Shown here: positions 45,769 to 59,700 of the stretch, piece by piece
How positions within the stretch are numbered: position 1 is the first letter of the stretch
How the letters are laid out: every line of letters starts with the position of its first letter
Assembly (NCBI GenBank): GCA_914767715.1
Contig: OU612073.1
Coordinates: forward strand, 6,324,001-6,388,000
Length of the DNA stretch: 64,000 bases
Direction: 5' to 3'
Source: Membranipora membranacea
Lineage: Eukaryota > Bryozoa > Gymnolaemata > Cheilostomatida > Membraniporidae
Position numbers and translations under genes: made by a program
Notes under the pieces: generated by a model
The model's database searches: none
The model's input: the letters and a program-made list of their open reading frames with translations, nothing else
Told to the model about the DNA's origin: nothing

Positions 45769-47119
45769 GGTAATGTCAAAGACCGATCCGAATATCAACA
45801 TATCATATACCGTTGGAAAGCTGCCGAGCTACTGAAAATGAATACCTGAACAAAAACTTGATTCGATGACGTTGTGTCATTTTAGAGAGGAAATGAGGCA
45901 GAAAACGCTCTTTTTTTCGATGCAGATTGAGAAGTCAAATTAATTGCAAGAAATTTCAAATCAGGTGGAATGTATACTTAGAGATTGCTTTCATCGTAAA
46001 ATTTGATTTTCTTAGATATATGACTAGTCTAAATTGACTTTTTACGTCACGCCATACAACGCATTTTTTTGTGAAGCCGTGAAAATATGTGAAATTTCAA
46101 TCATTAATTCACAACAGATCATAGGCTCGAATCAAAATTAATTAAGATTTTCTCATGGAGTACTCTTCAAATGTCATACACATTGACTTTCAAATAATTA
46201 GCTTGCATACTCTCGAATACGGCTAATATTTTCGCCACCTTTGCATAACGCCAAACATGCTGTTCAAATAACCATTATTGTGGCCAAACAAAGTTTTTTT
46301 GAAAGTTCTCACATACAAAGCCGCTTTTATTAACCATGGTGCACACAGGAAGTGCCAACATAATTTTTCATTGCATCTTCATTTTTCTTGAATTTAACGC
46401 AAAAGAATGCCAAAAAACAGTTATTTTTAGGGACTTTTGAGGTCTTTTTAAGGACTTTTGAGGTGTTTTTTGGCATTCTTTTGCGTTAAATTCAAGAAAA
46501 ATGAAGATGCAATGAAAAATTATGTTGGCATTTCTTGTGTGCACCATGGTTAATGAAAGCGGCTTCGTATGTGAGAACTTTCAAAAAAACTCTGTTTGGC
46601 CACAATAATGGTTATTTGGACAGCATGTTTGGCGTTATGCAAATGTGGCGAAAATATTAGCCGCATCCGAGAGTCTACTGTCACTGCAATATGCAAGCTA
46701 ATTTTTTGAAAGTCAATGTGTATGACATTTGAAGAGTACTCCAAGAGAAAATTATAATAAATTTTGATTCGAGCCTATGATCTGTTGTGAAATTTCACAT
46801 ATTTTCACGGCTTCACAAAAAAAATGCGTTGTATGGCGTGACGTAAAAAGTCAATTTAGACTAGTCATATATCAGAGAAAATCAAATTTTATGATGAATG
46901 CAATCTCTAAGTATACTTTCCACATGTTTTGAAATTTTTTGCAATTAATTTGACTCCTCCATCTGCATTGACAAAAACAGCGGTTTTTGCCTCATTTCCG
47001 CCCTAAAATGACACAATGTCAACGAATCAAGTTTTTGTTCAGGTATTCATTCTCAGTAGCTCGGCAGCTTTCCAATGGTATATGATATGTTGATATTTGG
47101 ATCGGTCTTTGACATTACC
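45769..47119. mobile_element. Almost perfect 1.35-kb palindromic element, TTAA-flanked
   Basis: Starts GGTAATGTCAAAGACCGATC and ends with the inverse; TTAA flanks both sides (45765-45768 and 47120-47123). Arms of about 650 bases face each other around a centre near 46440 (GGGACTTTTGAGGTCTTTTT). Differences between the arms are few. TTAA suggests piggyBac or Kolobok mobilisation; no transposase is present. Confidence 0.8.
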
Positions 47120-47860
47120 TTAAATGACATTTTGGATTGGTGCAATCGTAACCGGATGGTTAGAAATGTTCAGAAATCTCATTACAAGCTACTTAATATC
47201 TTAGGTCCCCTTTATGACCTGGAACTGTACATAGGGCATGAAACACTAAACAGACAGAGAACTACAAGGCTTCTGGGTTTTGTGTTGAGTGACTCACTTT
47301 CATGGCAGGATCATCTAGAGTATGTATATAAAAAGGTACAACGGAATGTTTACCTACTTCAAAATTTGAGATACTTCTTGGACATAGCAAGTGCCAGCAC
47401 ATTTTACTTCCAGTTTATCTATTGTCACCTTATATATGGGATCCATATCATTGGCAACTTGTCCTGAAATAAAGCCCTCAATAGATTATTTTTGTTGCAA
47501 AAACGGGCTTTACGCATTATCGCAAATGCGCATTACATCCCATATTATCTCATTCCAACCGATTCCATTAAACAATCATTACAACTCCTACCTCTTCCTA
47601 AGCTTGTTTGTTATTTCACTTCACTTTTTGCGCATAAGATAAACAAATTTTTGCCACCTCCATTTATATATAGAGGATTTAAAAACACTACCAAGTTCAA
47701 TTTTCGTGATAAACATTTACTTTTATATCATACAGACAATCTAAGATACAAAGTTTCTGCTACATACAATTCTTTACCGTTACATTTGAGATCTAAAGAG
47801 AAGTTCAGTTCATTCAAAACTCTACTATTCAACCATATATCATCTACTTGACCAGCATCA

Positions 47861-50530
47861 TTGATGATATTATTTCCTTTCTGTTTCTCTTTTTTTTTGT
47901 TTTAAAGTTTTTTTTCTCTGGCACTGAGTGCAAAACATTTCGAATGAGATGGCTTTGGTTGCCAATAAAAGTATACATCATAAACACAAAACTGAAGTTT
48001 TGTGGATAACCAATAATTGTTGAGGTCGAGTCCGATGTCCTTGCTATAACCTAACCCATTTTTGACATACATACGGAGGCAAAATATAACTGTTATCTCT
48101 GCGCTCATTGGGATCGTCTTGATAAAACTGAAACATTCAAGTTGATCGCAGTTGTACCTGCAGTTAAGTATGAAGATTCTACCCGCATTGAACAAAATCG
48201 TTTCCAGCACATTGAAGCCTTTCCGTATTGTTTTTGTAACTCAGCGAATACACATTTTTGTATCAGAATACACCATAATTTATTCAGCACTCCCACACTA
48301 TATTGCACATTGCTAAATAAATTGTACACATCTGATCTGAACAGACTGTCTGCGATGCAACGACTTGCCAGGTGGCAACAGTGAAAAAGACAGCTCAAAC
48401 GTTTTGGCAACATATAACAGCGTAGGGCTATTCATCTTCTAATAATCTAGTAATCTACTAGCAAAAAAACATTGATCAAACATGCAATAAAAATGACAGA
48501 CCTACGAAAATCAGATCTGTTGGCTTAGGTAGATATGGTAGAGTTTTCAGGCTTATATAAACTATTCAGTCAATATTTCATGAAATCATGAGCAAAAAAT
48601 GAATTGTTACAAAATTACTGGACTCATATTATGTTAATTATAACACATGCATAGCCTATTCTAAAGCCAGGATTGAGTATTTTATATCATAATGGATAAA
48701 TTGTATTCTTTGCCGGCCAACAATTGTAGGTATAGGGGCTCATGCATAATAAACAGAAAATAGATCTAAGTAGTTTTGTTTGTCATGGGAAACATACAAC
48801 AGTAATGAGTCAGAACACATCGATGCAACAAAAAAGACTGACTACACCCACAAAAAGGGAGGAGAAAATTGCCAGTGATGGTTGCCTACACACAGCTAAT
48901 GGGGAGTGAAAAAAAATAGCCTAAATAAAAATTAACCAATAATATGGCTGGTTACACCTGAGTGATTCGGTATAACTTGCTACTTATATGCACCATAGAA
49001 AAATATGACATTAGTATCACAAAATTGATTTGTAGTAATCTCCCTTGTTGGTCTGCGTTTACCAGCTATCAATGCTCGAGTAATCTCAGGCGGCGCTTTC
49101 GACTTCCTAAATAAATATATATAACAACAATCATGAGATAAGGATACCTGGCGCAATATCAGGTAACTTAGAGCAGGGTGACTAGCTAGCCTTGTCACGT
49201 AGTTACATTTTCGTTGGGTTGTTGAGTTGGCAAAATCAAAAAAAGCCTGCATGACAAGACTAGAGACTATTGCTATGCAGGTAAATGTGTGTTGATACAA
49301 TGAATAAATGCTTTGTTGGGAATGCACAACATTGACATTGGAAAAACCTAAACAATCGGCCTAGCTTGCCGTTACCAAATGGAATGATCACGGTATCTTC
49401 AAGCACCTGTGTCAATAATGTGTAATAATTTTCCTTCCTGCTGTGACAATTGTTCAAGAATAGGATATTATATCTGAAATCTTGAAAAAAATTTCTTTCG
49501 TTAATTTCTGTCAGCATTTTGTAAACCAAATTAAGTTTAGCATGGGCAAGACAATTCCTATATCAAGATGTGCATTCAGTTGAGGTGCGGGTGAGTTCTC
49601 AGATCTTATACACAAGGGTGGTACAACATGGTCAGTCTTGGTGTCAGCTGTGTAACTATAGCAGGAAATATTGAGCGTAGGGGATCCAACGATTTTACCA
49701 TCCTCATTCAGAGAGGATTTTTTGGGTGGAATATTCCTGCAGTCACAAAAAAGAACAGGTGATGAAATGAGGAGGACCTTGAAAACATTTTAAAGTAGTC
49801 TACTGCTTGGCAGTCTGCAGCAGGATATAAGCAAACCATAAGTGAGAAAAAAAAAGAGCGCTTCAAGTCCTCAAATAAAAACAAATATTTATGCAAAGAT
49901 GTAGATGGGCAACAAAACAAAGCATTGTACAACATTCTTTCAGCAGAAGAACGCAGAAAGGTGAATACAACAACGACTCAGATGATACAATAACAAAATC
50001 CAACGTACTTGTTATGAACGCAGCAAGCCAAGAGCATTTTCAACTCACCAGGGTGTATAGATTGGATGACACTGGTCACCTACCAAAGCTGGATCATCAG
50101 CTTACTACTACTACTCAATCATGTTGACGAACGCCATAAGGGTGAAGCACAGAGTAATATGGACTGACAAAAATGCAGGTCAAGAAAGAGAGAACTGTGT
50201 CGCTCTTGAATCGAAACTCTATGCGCAACTCATCCTAATTCATTAACAGTGTCTCTGGCACAACAAGAAGGCTCACTGCTCTGGAAGTCAGAGATTTTCA
50301 TAAGAAGCAGAGGTGTGATGTTCTCTCACAGGCTAGGCAGTTTGAATCACGATGAAAGCTCATGACAATGCAGGAAACCACGTATCTTTTCATTGAGTGA
50401 CTGCGGTGGCGGATCAAGGAGTGAGAAGGGTTTGGTTAGGTTCTAGGAGGAAGATTGGGAGTCAAAGGCAAAAGCTGAGTTTCAGAGATGGTCTTGACGG
50501 ACAACAACGAAACATCCAAACAGAGAGAAC
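47861..50530. other. Intergenic stretch with no recognised gene
   Basis: It lies between the end of the interrupted LINE and the F-spondin stop codon. Open frames are short, without family motifs or paired splice sites. The F-spondin 3' UTR must start at 50530 and run left, but no exact AATAAA on the minus strand is seen near the stop. Confidence 0.5.
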
Positions 50531-50703
50531 TTACAAGTTAGTACAATTATTTATAGGTTGGCAGAAAGATGGTTCAACATATTGATGATGACAATCTTCA
50601 TGACTCCGACCTGATAAGACAAGCCCTCTTTTCCTTGTTCTGATTGGAGGGCAAGATGAATCACATGACGACCAGTTGGACCAATCAGAATAAAAGCAGA
50701 TCA
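50531..50703 (-). CDS. SPON1: F-spondin last exon: TSP1 repeat 8 and stop
   Basis: Encodes ICFYSDWSNWSSCDSSCPP, RTRKRGLV, then FCQPINNC-TNL and stop TAA (plus-strand TTA at 50531). The W-x-x-W mannosylation motif is kept, but the second Cys is followed by Pro-Pro instead of Gly, so this terminal repeat is divergent. Confidence 0.85.
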
Positions 50704-53700
50704 CTGTGGAAGAGGTATGATATATTGTAATCATGATAATACAGTGCTCGCAAAACGATGCCTCTGAGAGTGGAAGCAATAAAACCTAAACTCTAATATG
50801 AATGAAAAAAATAACACCACTTCTTACAGGCCAAGTTGACACTATGGCTATGAGAGTGAGTCCCAGTCAGTCTCTGACTTTCTAAGAAAACCCAAAAGAG
50901 TCAAGACCACCAAAGTGTTACCAAAACATTTAAATGGGTTTTGTTAGTATTGAACGGAAAATAAATGGAAATGTTGGTCAGGAAACAATTGAAATCTCAT
51001 AAATGGTTACAGACATTAAGAAAATAAAGGGTAAACGGAAGAAATTTGGAAGAAAGTCTGCTCTTTTTCAGTTATCCGCTCGTTTCAAGCACAAAAACTT
51101 TACACCACAGCTAGTAATAATCTAGATAAACAGTTCCAGCTGATAAATACCGTCATCGCACAGTTCTGTCTGAAACAGTCTACCATTGGACAGTTCTGTC
51201 TGATGCAGTCTGACATTGGACAGTTCTGTCTGATGCAGTCTGTCATTGGACAGTTCTGTCTGATGCAGTCTGTCATTGGACAGTTCTGCCTGATGCAATC
51301 TGCCATTGGGCAGTTCTGTCTTATACAGTCTGTTATTGGACAGTTCGGTCTGATACAGTTATTGGAAAGCCGATGCTTCAAGCTCATCAAGAGTTGCTAA
51401 AAACTGAGCCCATGATGCTACTTTCACACTCTGTCCGTATTTGGTTACGAATAACTTACTGCATTTTGTGCCAGAATTACAAGTCTTGACATCTTTCAGC
51501 GGTGGGCACCGTTCACCACCATTTCTGCGTTTGACTGTGACTTCGCGCCGGCGTATCTGTCTACCTTTACCGCATGTTTTCGAGCAGGGTGTCCAATCGG
51601 ACCAGTTGCCTACTTGGCAGTTGATCACAGTCACCGGATCATGAGTAGTGGCAACTGAAATTAGATAGTGGCAATCATCTTACTTGCTCAGGTTGGATGT
51701 ATATTGGTAATAAATAAAGTTTGATACATTAGGTTTAACATACTATATATGTTATATTAAAGACTACCCAAGGACCAATGTGTGTTATAGTCAGGCAGTT
51801 AATTATGATAAAGTTATGTCAGATTTTAATGGTAAAAAAATTCAATGGCATGAATCACTGATGCTGGAAAGAGTACCTCCAAGAAGGGAAGGTAACTCTC
51901 ATTCTCTGCATAATGATTTCAATATGAACATGAAGCGCTTGTTTCTTGCCTTGCACATCCTGTTCATAGTGACACCATAATGCAGAGAACGACAGTGCAT
52001 GCATTGTTCTTTGGGGAGTCTTTAAAACTCTAATCTTTTTCAGTACGTGCCAGAACAGCCAAGAGTCAAAACACGAGATTTGAAACTCAACCACCTGTAT
52101 TACATGATTCACAATGCATTTGTTACAGTGACTTATTAAGTAAACATCTTATGTAAGCCAATGTATAGTGGTAAAGAAAGGCTGAACGCTGTTTCCCAAA
52201 AATAAATCACCATATTATATACCTGTAGTCATTCTATCACATGACTGAAGGTAACATGTTCGTTTCTCCATCTCTTTAGGGTCTTCTAGCTCACACACAC
52301 CACCATAAACTGCTGGCTGTGTGACCATTCTAAACCTGGTCTGAGTACCCAGGTCACATGGTTTGTCACATGATGTCCAATCTGACCAATCACTGATCAC
52401 ACAGTTTACTGGTGTCACTTCTGTAAGAAGCATGTTAATATTAATCACTTTTTATTATCAGCTGAAACATATAACATAAAAACATGTCCGCATGAAATTC
52501 AATTTAAGGCAGCCCTGTACTAGTTAGGAGTTGTCAAGCGAGGCTAACGTATGGAGAGCTCACCACCATTAACAGCATGGGTAGTGAATGGGATTTGAAC
52601 CAGCAACCCTCAAATTGCCTAGATTGAATCCCAACCACTACCACGCCACCCTGCCTGGCAAAAGTTTCTTCACTAGGCTTACCACAGGGATAAAAATGAG
52701 GGGGTGGAGTGGTTTAGAGGAATACTTAGGACATTTAGTAACCAAAGTTCTACATCTCATTTTGTTAATCAAAGAAATCTAAACTCTTGAAAAGCTTTTT
52801 TCAGTTCTGAGTGACATTTTTCAACAATGGCAACATTTATATTGAGTAAAGAATGAGCACGCATTCAATGAAAACGAACCTTGTTCTGATAGGGATATGA
52901 TATAACACCATACCAATACCAATACAAATGCCAATCAATTTGTCATGAGGTTTCAGAACGGCTGTTATCAATATAGATAGAAAAGGCCAATTAATAAATT
53001 ACACTAAAAGTTAACATTGACATACCTCCACATCTCTGGCCATTACATGAATCAACCTGAGCGTATACAGTATCTGATGGGCACGGCCCACGCTTCTCCA
53101 TCCTTTTCCTCATGGTCTTGCCAACACCACAGGCTACACTACACTCGGTCCAAGGTGACCATTCACTAATCTGTACACACACAATGTAAAGAATGGAAAA
53201 TGAAATAAAGGCAGTAGAAGGGGTGTTTCATCATCAATAGTTCAGTTTAGTATAATCTTATCCATTAAGCTAATCTTATAATATCTAGTGGACCTCACCC
53301 CAAACATACCTTATATTTATACATGCTAGGTCGGTATGTTGATATCGAGGTTCGTTTTTAAGAAGACTCATGGAGTAAAATTTACCATTTACCAAGAGGA
53401 GAAAACTGCCAATGCATTCTTCATCAATTGCGCATATAGATTTCATCATAAATTGAAGCCAAGTATGATATAATTACATTGAGAAGCAAGCAATTTTTTC
53501 CAGAGCTGCAAAAAAGACTAAGAGATATCCAAGCAAAACACCTTGTAGCTGTAAGTGAAAGAGATCAATGGGTGCCAATGTTGTTAGCTTACCATGCACA
53601 TCTTGTAATCTTGTAGTTCACACAACCCCATGTTGCAGTCTCTCATCTCTTTCATATTTTCGCTATCACACTGTCGACCTTGACCCTGAGCTGGACGTTT

Positions 53701-56700
53701 TATCATCTTCTGTCTTACTTGTACTCCATCACCGCAGGTAGAACTGCAGTCTGACCAGTGACTCCATTCGCTCAACATGCAGTCCACATCTTCAGACTCG
53801 AGAGAAGACGACTCCGGACATGTTGATGTGCATACCTGAAATTTAGGCAAGTCTATGCTAGTAAAGGTGCTAGAAACAGTAAATAATTGTGTTTTAATAT
53901 AATAAGATCTCACGGCTCAATCACTGAATAAGTAGTACACTATTGGGCCTATGGGTACAGATAATGATTCCCATGTACAACAAATTGATTGATATTTTTG
54001 AATACTTATTATTGGCAACTGAAGTCAAATACTGACATGCTGAATAGATCACAAAGTTGATAAGTGAAATGGGTAGCATCAATCCAAAAGATTATTTAAA
54101 CATGCACTTTTTGTGTGTCCAGTGTACCTTTGAGTCATGAAGTTTTTTCGGACATGGATCACCATTACCCCTGTGCCTGAGTTTGATATCTCTGTTGCGG
54201 GTACGCAGGCCCGTCCCACATGTCACAGTGCAGTCAGACCACTCAGCCCATGGTGTCATCATACAGTCTATGTCTTCCCTTGCAATGGTGTTAATTGTTT
54301 CCTCATCTGCAATAATTAAAGAAATGATTGATGCCCGACGCACAGTTATGATTGTTGTCAGCCAATTGAGATATGATTGGTAGATGAAAAGCGAGAGAGA
54401 AGAAACAGGTTTTGTATGAGATAAATAGGAGAAAGTCAATGTTTTGTTCAAGTGTTGTTCGTATACATCTGGAACTGATATCACTCATTCAGAGAAGGAC
54501 AATTTATTTGGAGTTATGCTTCCAGTTTGTATAAAGTAAGAAATTTTCTAGGTCAGATTGATCCAGCTTGCATGAATTTGGAATTGCTTCAAAAGCAGGT
54601 AATCTGGATTGAACGTGACATAGATCAAGTTTTATCCAGTTTACCTGCATTCAGAAATGCTCCCATTCAACTGATGAACCACAGCTGATCAGTAGAGGGA
54701 AGCAACCCCATTTGATGGCAAACTGGATCGCACTTGGTCTAAACGTGATCTAGATATGTAATTTAGATATGTAACAGGAGAAATTAGTCACATTTGATTT
54801 TGTACATTGGCATAAAAGGTTTAACTATCTTACCTTGATCCCTCATGATGCTCTCACAGAATTGCTGACATTCACGCAAACTGTCAAAGTTGTTCTGGTT
54901 ACCCCGACAACCACCATATGTAAACTGTCGGCACTTCTTCATGTTCATATCGTAGAAGAATCGAGGAAAGTCTCCCTGACATCTGCCGGCTACAGACGGT
55001 AACTTGCAAACCGCTACAACAAATAGGTTACTAAGACATAACTAGTTGCCTCTACATATATGTATGAGTTTTACTGAAGACAATTCATATGTTTTTGAGT
55101 GTAAGAATTGGTATAATTGTTCATTGCAACCAACCTACACTGAGACCTCATACAGAAAATGTAGCTAGCCATCATAACCAACATTTTCTAGCTTGGGGAA
55201 AAATCAGATTTCCTAGCTTAAAAAGCAACTGGTTGTGGTAGTGATGATAGCTGCACAAACAATGTTGTTGTATTTGAACAGACATAAGGCCTCATAATAG
55301 GTCCATTCGATTGAAAAATAGACTTATTACAGATACACAGGTGATTTCTCCATGGAGCAATTTATTCATTGAGTTATCATCCAAGGAGTTATCATCAATG
55401 GAGTTAGCCTGTCTTGACGAGCTTTGTTCAAGACAAGCTACCATGGAGTTAGGTAACAGGAAAAGAATATGTAATGTATATGCTACTTGAACATTCACAA
55501 TAGTTTATAATAACAATTTATAACAATAAATATTATAATATAGCAATATTACTGCACTCACCGTTCCAGTCGACCATCATACTAGCTTTCATACAGTCAG
55601 GGATATCAGCATTACATACTGCTTTATCTGATAATGGTGATGTGCACTTTACTGGTCCCATAGGGTTAATATACTGCCTAGTACGCTCCTGTTCTCCTGT
55701 GCCTGGGGTAAAATAATGTAAACATGTCATGATTTTTTCCCCAAATCTTTGTGCTTCAATAGTAGTTTTGATGTTTAAATTAAACATGGTCTCTGGACTC
55801 AAATCAAATTGTTTTTTAAACATTGCGCCATTTTGTGTCGACGAATAAATATTGTTAAGCGCTGTCAACTTATCTTACTCAAAATAAAACAAATCATCTA
55901 GGCGCAAAATGATGGATATCGGCTCAAAGGAGGAGTGGGGAACTAACATCATCTAAGATCACAAGATAACACTAGAACATAGATCTTTCTCAGAATTTGT
56001 TTCACTAATAACTTCTGGGCTAATTGGTCCACCATCTTTTTACTTTCACATTATATCCATCAATGCCCTATTACATACGGTAAATTTCCAAGAATGGATG
56101 CACATAACATTCTCAAATATAGCCGGATAAAAATGTGTTCTGTTCATCTTTTTTCAGTAAACAATGTCTAAGTGTACCGCAACGAGATAGAAGCACATAC
56201 CACAAGTAGCAGAACACGGGCTCCAGTAAGACCAAGGCGTAGTGATACATATGTCAGCTACATCATTCTCATCGCACTGATTAATGAGTCCCAAGCAATT
56301 ATCAACTTCCTGTTGTTTTATACTTGGACACATCTTCATACTGCCCATAGGGTGCTTGAATGATCTTGTCCTGTGAACAGAATATAGGTATGTTACTCAG
56401 GTAAACTAAGGAGTTATGAATTGGTTGTCGGAGAGGAATCACTACTTGACAGGAGGGAATAACTCTCTGATGGTGAGACAACATTAATTTTCAAATATAG
56501 GGCTGTTGCATCTCCTTGTCTCTATCTCCTTTGGTAAACAAATGCCTAAAAAGAACTGTGAAAGAAATATTTTATTGGCCGAAAGAAAGATATGACCTTT
56601 TTTTTCTTTTCCAACCAACCACTCCACTATCAATTAGGAAGCACAATAGATTTCTGCTGTTGTATATAAAGAAAATCATAAGGAATACTTGTGTCCATTG

Positions 56701-59700
56701 CCATATCACAAGTACACAAAAAATTGTGACAAGTGAAGGATAAGGATTAAGGATAATATATTGCGTGTAGTATCAGTCGTTTATACCTTGTTTTGACACC
56801 AACACCACAAGTTACACTACAAGCAGAGAAAGCACTCCATTCTGTTGTCATACATTTACCAGTCCCTTCAGCTCCTACATTATTATTACTGTTCTCTTCC
56901 TGTTCTTCTGAATCTGAAATGGGATCAAACAATAACTAGTTATAAATTTATATGCCAGGAGGGAAGTTAAAAACAAGAGTACTTTTTGCATGGTCTGTTT
57001 GTTTCAAGTCGTGATTCTATCTAAATCATGAAAATACTAATAGTAAATGTCAGGGATTGACTTATGAGTAACTTAGAGTTGTCTTATACTTGATAACATG
57101 TACAATGGACAGACAACTACAAATTATAGACTATTTTCTTCCATCTTGAAGCCAGCAGGGAGGGTGGGAGGGAGTCCCATTCACCCTGAGGCTAGTAGCT
57201 ACCAATTCCTCTTCTCAGTAAACAGATTACACAAAACTGCAAATCGTTATTGCTCCAGATCCAAAGAGAAATTCATACGCACAGATTAATAAAATGGCTA
57301 ATTTAATTTCCCTTATGTGGTGCTGGGACAGAAAAGAAAATTATTTAGGATTATCTTATACCTAGCTCATTGCTGGGAGTTCCGCTGGCTTCACATCTTT
57401 GCTGGGGGTCTGCAGTGCTCCGTACACCCACCCGTTTAATGCTCACCGTAGCCATTGGTTTTATATCATCACGACCGTAGAATGGAGAGGCTGTGTTGTT
57501 GGGATAATTCCTAGTTATGGCTCTGATTGGCTGGCGAGGATAAGTCGGTAAATTGTTGGATAAATAAGTAACACCTGCAAAGAATTAAGTGAATAATATA
57601 TTTTCCGTGGCATTCCAAGCTGTGAGAATGATAAATTTCTACACCTGTTGGGTGACATTGAGAAGGTTAAGATTTGGGTGGCCTTTGTTTAAGAAGACAC
57701 TGATGTTCTAATAAAAAGTGGCACTTGCCTTTTTGTCCTAAGAAATTATGTTTGATATGAAACAACGATAGTGAGGATGACACCAATTATCAACAATTTA
57801 CATGATTGTTATCATTCCATAACCATCTTGAATTTTATGGGCAGGAAATTGAAATGGACATTGAACCATGTAAATGTGATTGTCGTTGCCTTGATTGATA
57901 GGCAGGTCATGTCATGAGATTGAGAACCATGTGTGAAACCTGATAAAATGAGGGTGATTTTGTTGTCAAAGCTGAGTTGTTAGTGTAACCAACTATTATA
58001 AGCAGACTTGAGTGAAAGTAAAAAGCTACTTGACAATTTTGCCAAACGCTCAGGTCAATCATCTCATAATATGCTTGTTGAATCTGAGTTGATTTGTGAA
58101 GATTGAACTTGAATAGACAGTTTTCTGAGCTCTGATTTAGGCCTCAGTTCAGAGTTGTCCTCTCTCCAGTTTGGTACTTTTAACCCACGCCGCATAGGAA
58201 AAACGTGCTGAAAAGAGGGTTATCTTGATAACCGCTTAGAATAGGATAAAAAATGTTTTTGATTCAGAATCTGCAGCATTGAAAACTCATGTGGACATAG
58301 TTTGGGAAATCATTTTAGTATTTGGATAGTCAATTATAGCATTTTCTGCCTGTTTTGCGGACAATTTGGCAGAATTTTTCATGAGTTTCGTCACTAAGAT
58401 TAAGATTTGATCAACATTCAAGCCTCCAATGATTTGGAAACCCTGTCTCACAAGGTTTTCAATGGTGCAGACTCTGAATCAAAAATCATTTTTATCCTAA
58501 CATAAGCGGTTTTCAAGATAACCCTCTTTCAGCAGGTTTTTCCTATGCGGCGTTGGTTAAAAGTACCAAACTGGAGAGAGGACAACTCCGAATTGAGGCA
58601 TAAATAAGTGCTCAGAAAACTGTTTATAGTTACAAATCAGCAGCACAACCGTGGTGAGTGTAAAGAGTTTAGATCAAAACAAATATCCAAGGACAATTTT
58701 CACGCTCATATAGTTATGTCAATATTATGTATAAAAATGCACCTGATCACTCGACTAAATCTCTCCAAAACTCAATAATGAAAATATTTTCTGGATCTTG
58801 GTTTCATTTCTGTAGCTGCACTGATAATTTCAGCCTTGGTGTACACCAGTCTCAAATAGGCCCTACATAGCCATATCATGTTTCTAAACTACACTACCGA
58901 GTAGAACAAGTTTGATCCATCTTGCCGGCATTTCTTGTTGCTCTCCCTCCACCAATCAGTGAAGGGAGAGCAACTCCAAATGTGCGCAAACTGGACCGAA
59001 CATGGCCAAGCTACAGAGTTCTTTTAACATTAATTGACAACAATCTGCATCATTATACTGATGTTCTTCGGTGTGTGCCAGCGCAAGCAAAATTTAAAAT
59101 AAAAGAAGAAAAATTGAAGCCATACACAGTTTGGCTGAAAACTAGAACATGATTATGTTTTAGACATGAAAAAGATGAATGTGCGTTGTCTGAATGCCTT
59201 CAAATCGTTTGAAGTATTGGACCAACCTATGAGTGTATTGTATGTACTGCTGAGTATAATACTTACCGCTATCAGTTCCAGCATCCCATGGATATAAATC
59301 TATATCTACTTTATCTAACCACGTACAATCCTCCATACACATATTAACACTGTCAACACCTGCAAAGAAACCAACATATTATTACTATATATATTATATA
59401 TAGAATTTTAATTATTATTATATATATATATATGTATATATATTATATATTCTATATAGAATTTTAATTAGTATTATATACACATATATTGAATGTTTTT
59501 ATTTGCACTTACATCCGCAGATGTATGCCCTGATGTGCAAAAAATACTATGCATGTATAAATTTGGAGATAACTCAGATCAGAGGGTCGAAGACTACATT
59601 GGGAAAAGTGTTCAATCTTAGGTCAGCAAATTGGTGAGTTGTTATGACAGTGACACTCAGGAAACCATACCTGTGGGAAATGTTTGACAAAACCCTATAT

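Larger units (their letters stand above)
43380..47860 (+). pseudogene. CR1/jockey-type LINE interrupted by two other elements
   Basis: Three parts: 43380-43756 (pre-RT region with FNSHFTSIAK, then SKSTGPDRITVKMLK), 45111-45768 (SIWKLARVSPIHKSGD, NYRPISVLPVLSKIFEKHI, FLDFKKAFDCV, GVPQGSILAPTLF, AYADDT), and 47120-47860 (DILDWCNRNRM, TRLLGFVLSDSLSWQDHLE, ending TYNSLPLHLRSKEKFSSFK). The gaps are exactly a hAT-like element and a palindromic element. Frameshifts near 45360 and 45680 and stops (for example after GIEGNM) make it non-functional. The 5' endonuclease domain is missing. Confidence 0.8.

Noticed and set aside
49708-50127. Short open frames of 75-78 codons beyond the F-spondin stop
   Set aside because: No family motif, no splice partners and overlapping frames on both strands; they are chance frames or part of the 3' UTR.
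51147-51372. CRISPR-like array
   Set aside because: The 30-bp units are contiguous, with no spacers, in an animal intron; it is a minisatellite.
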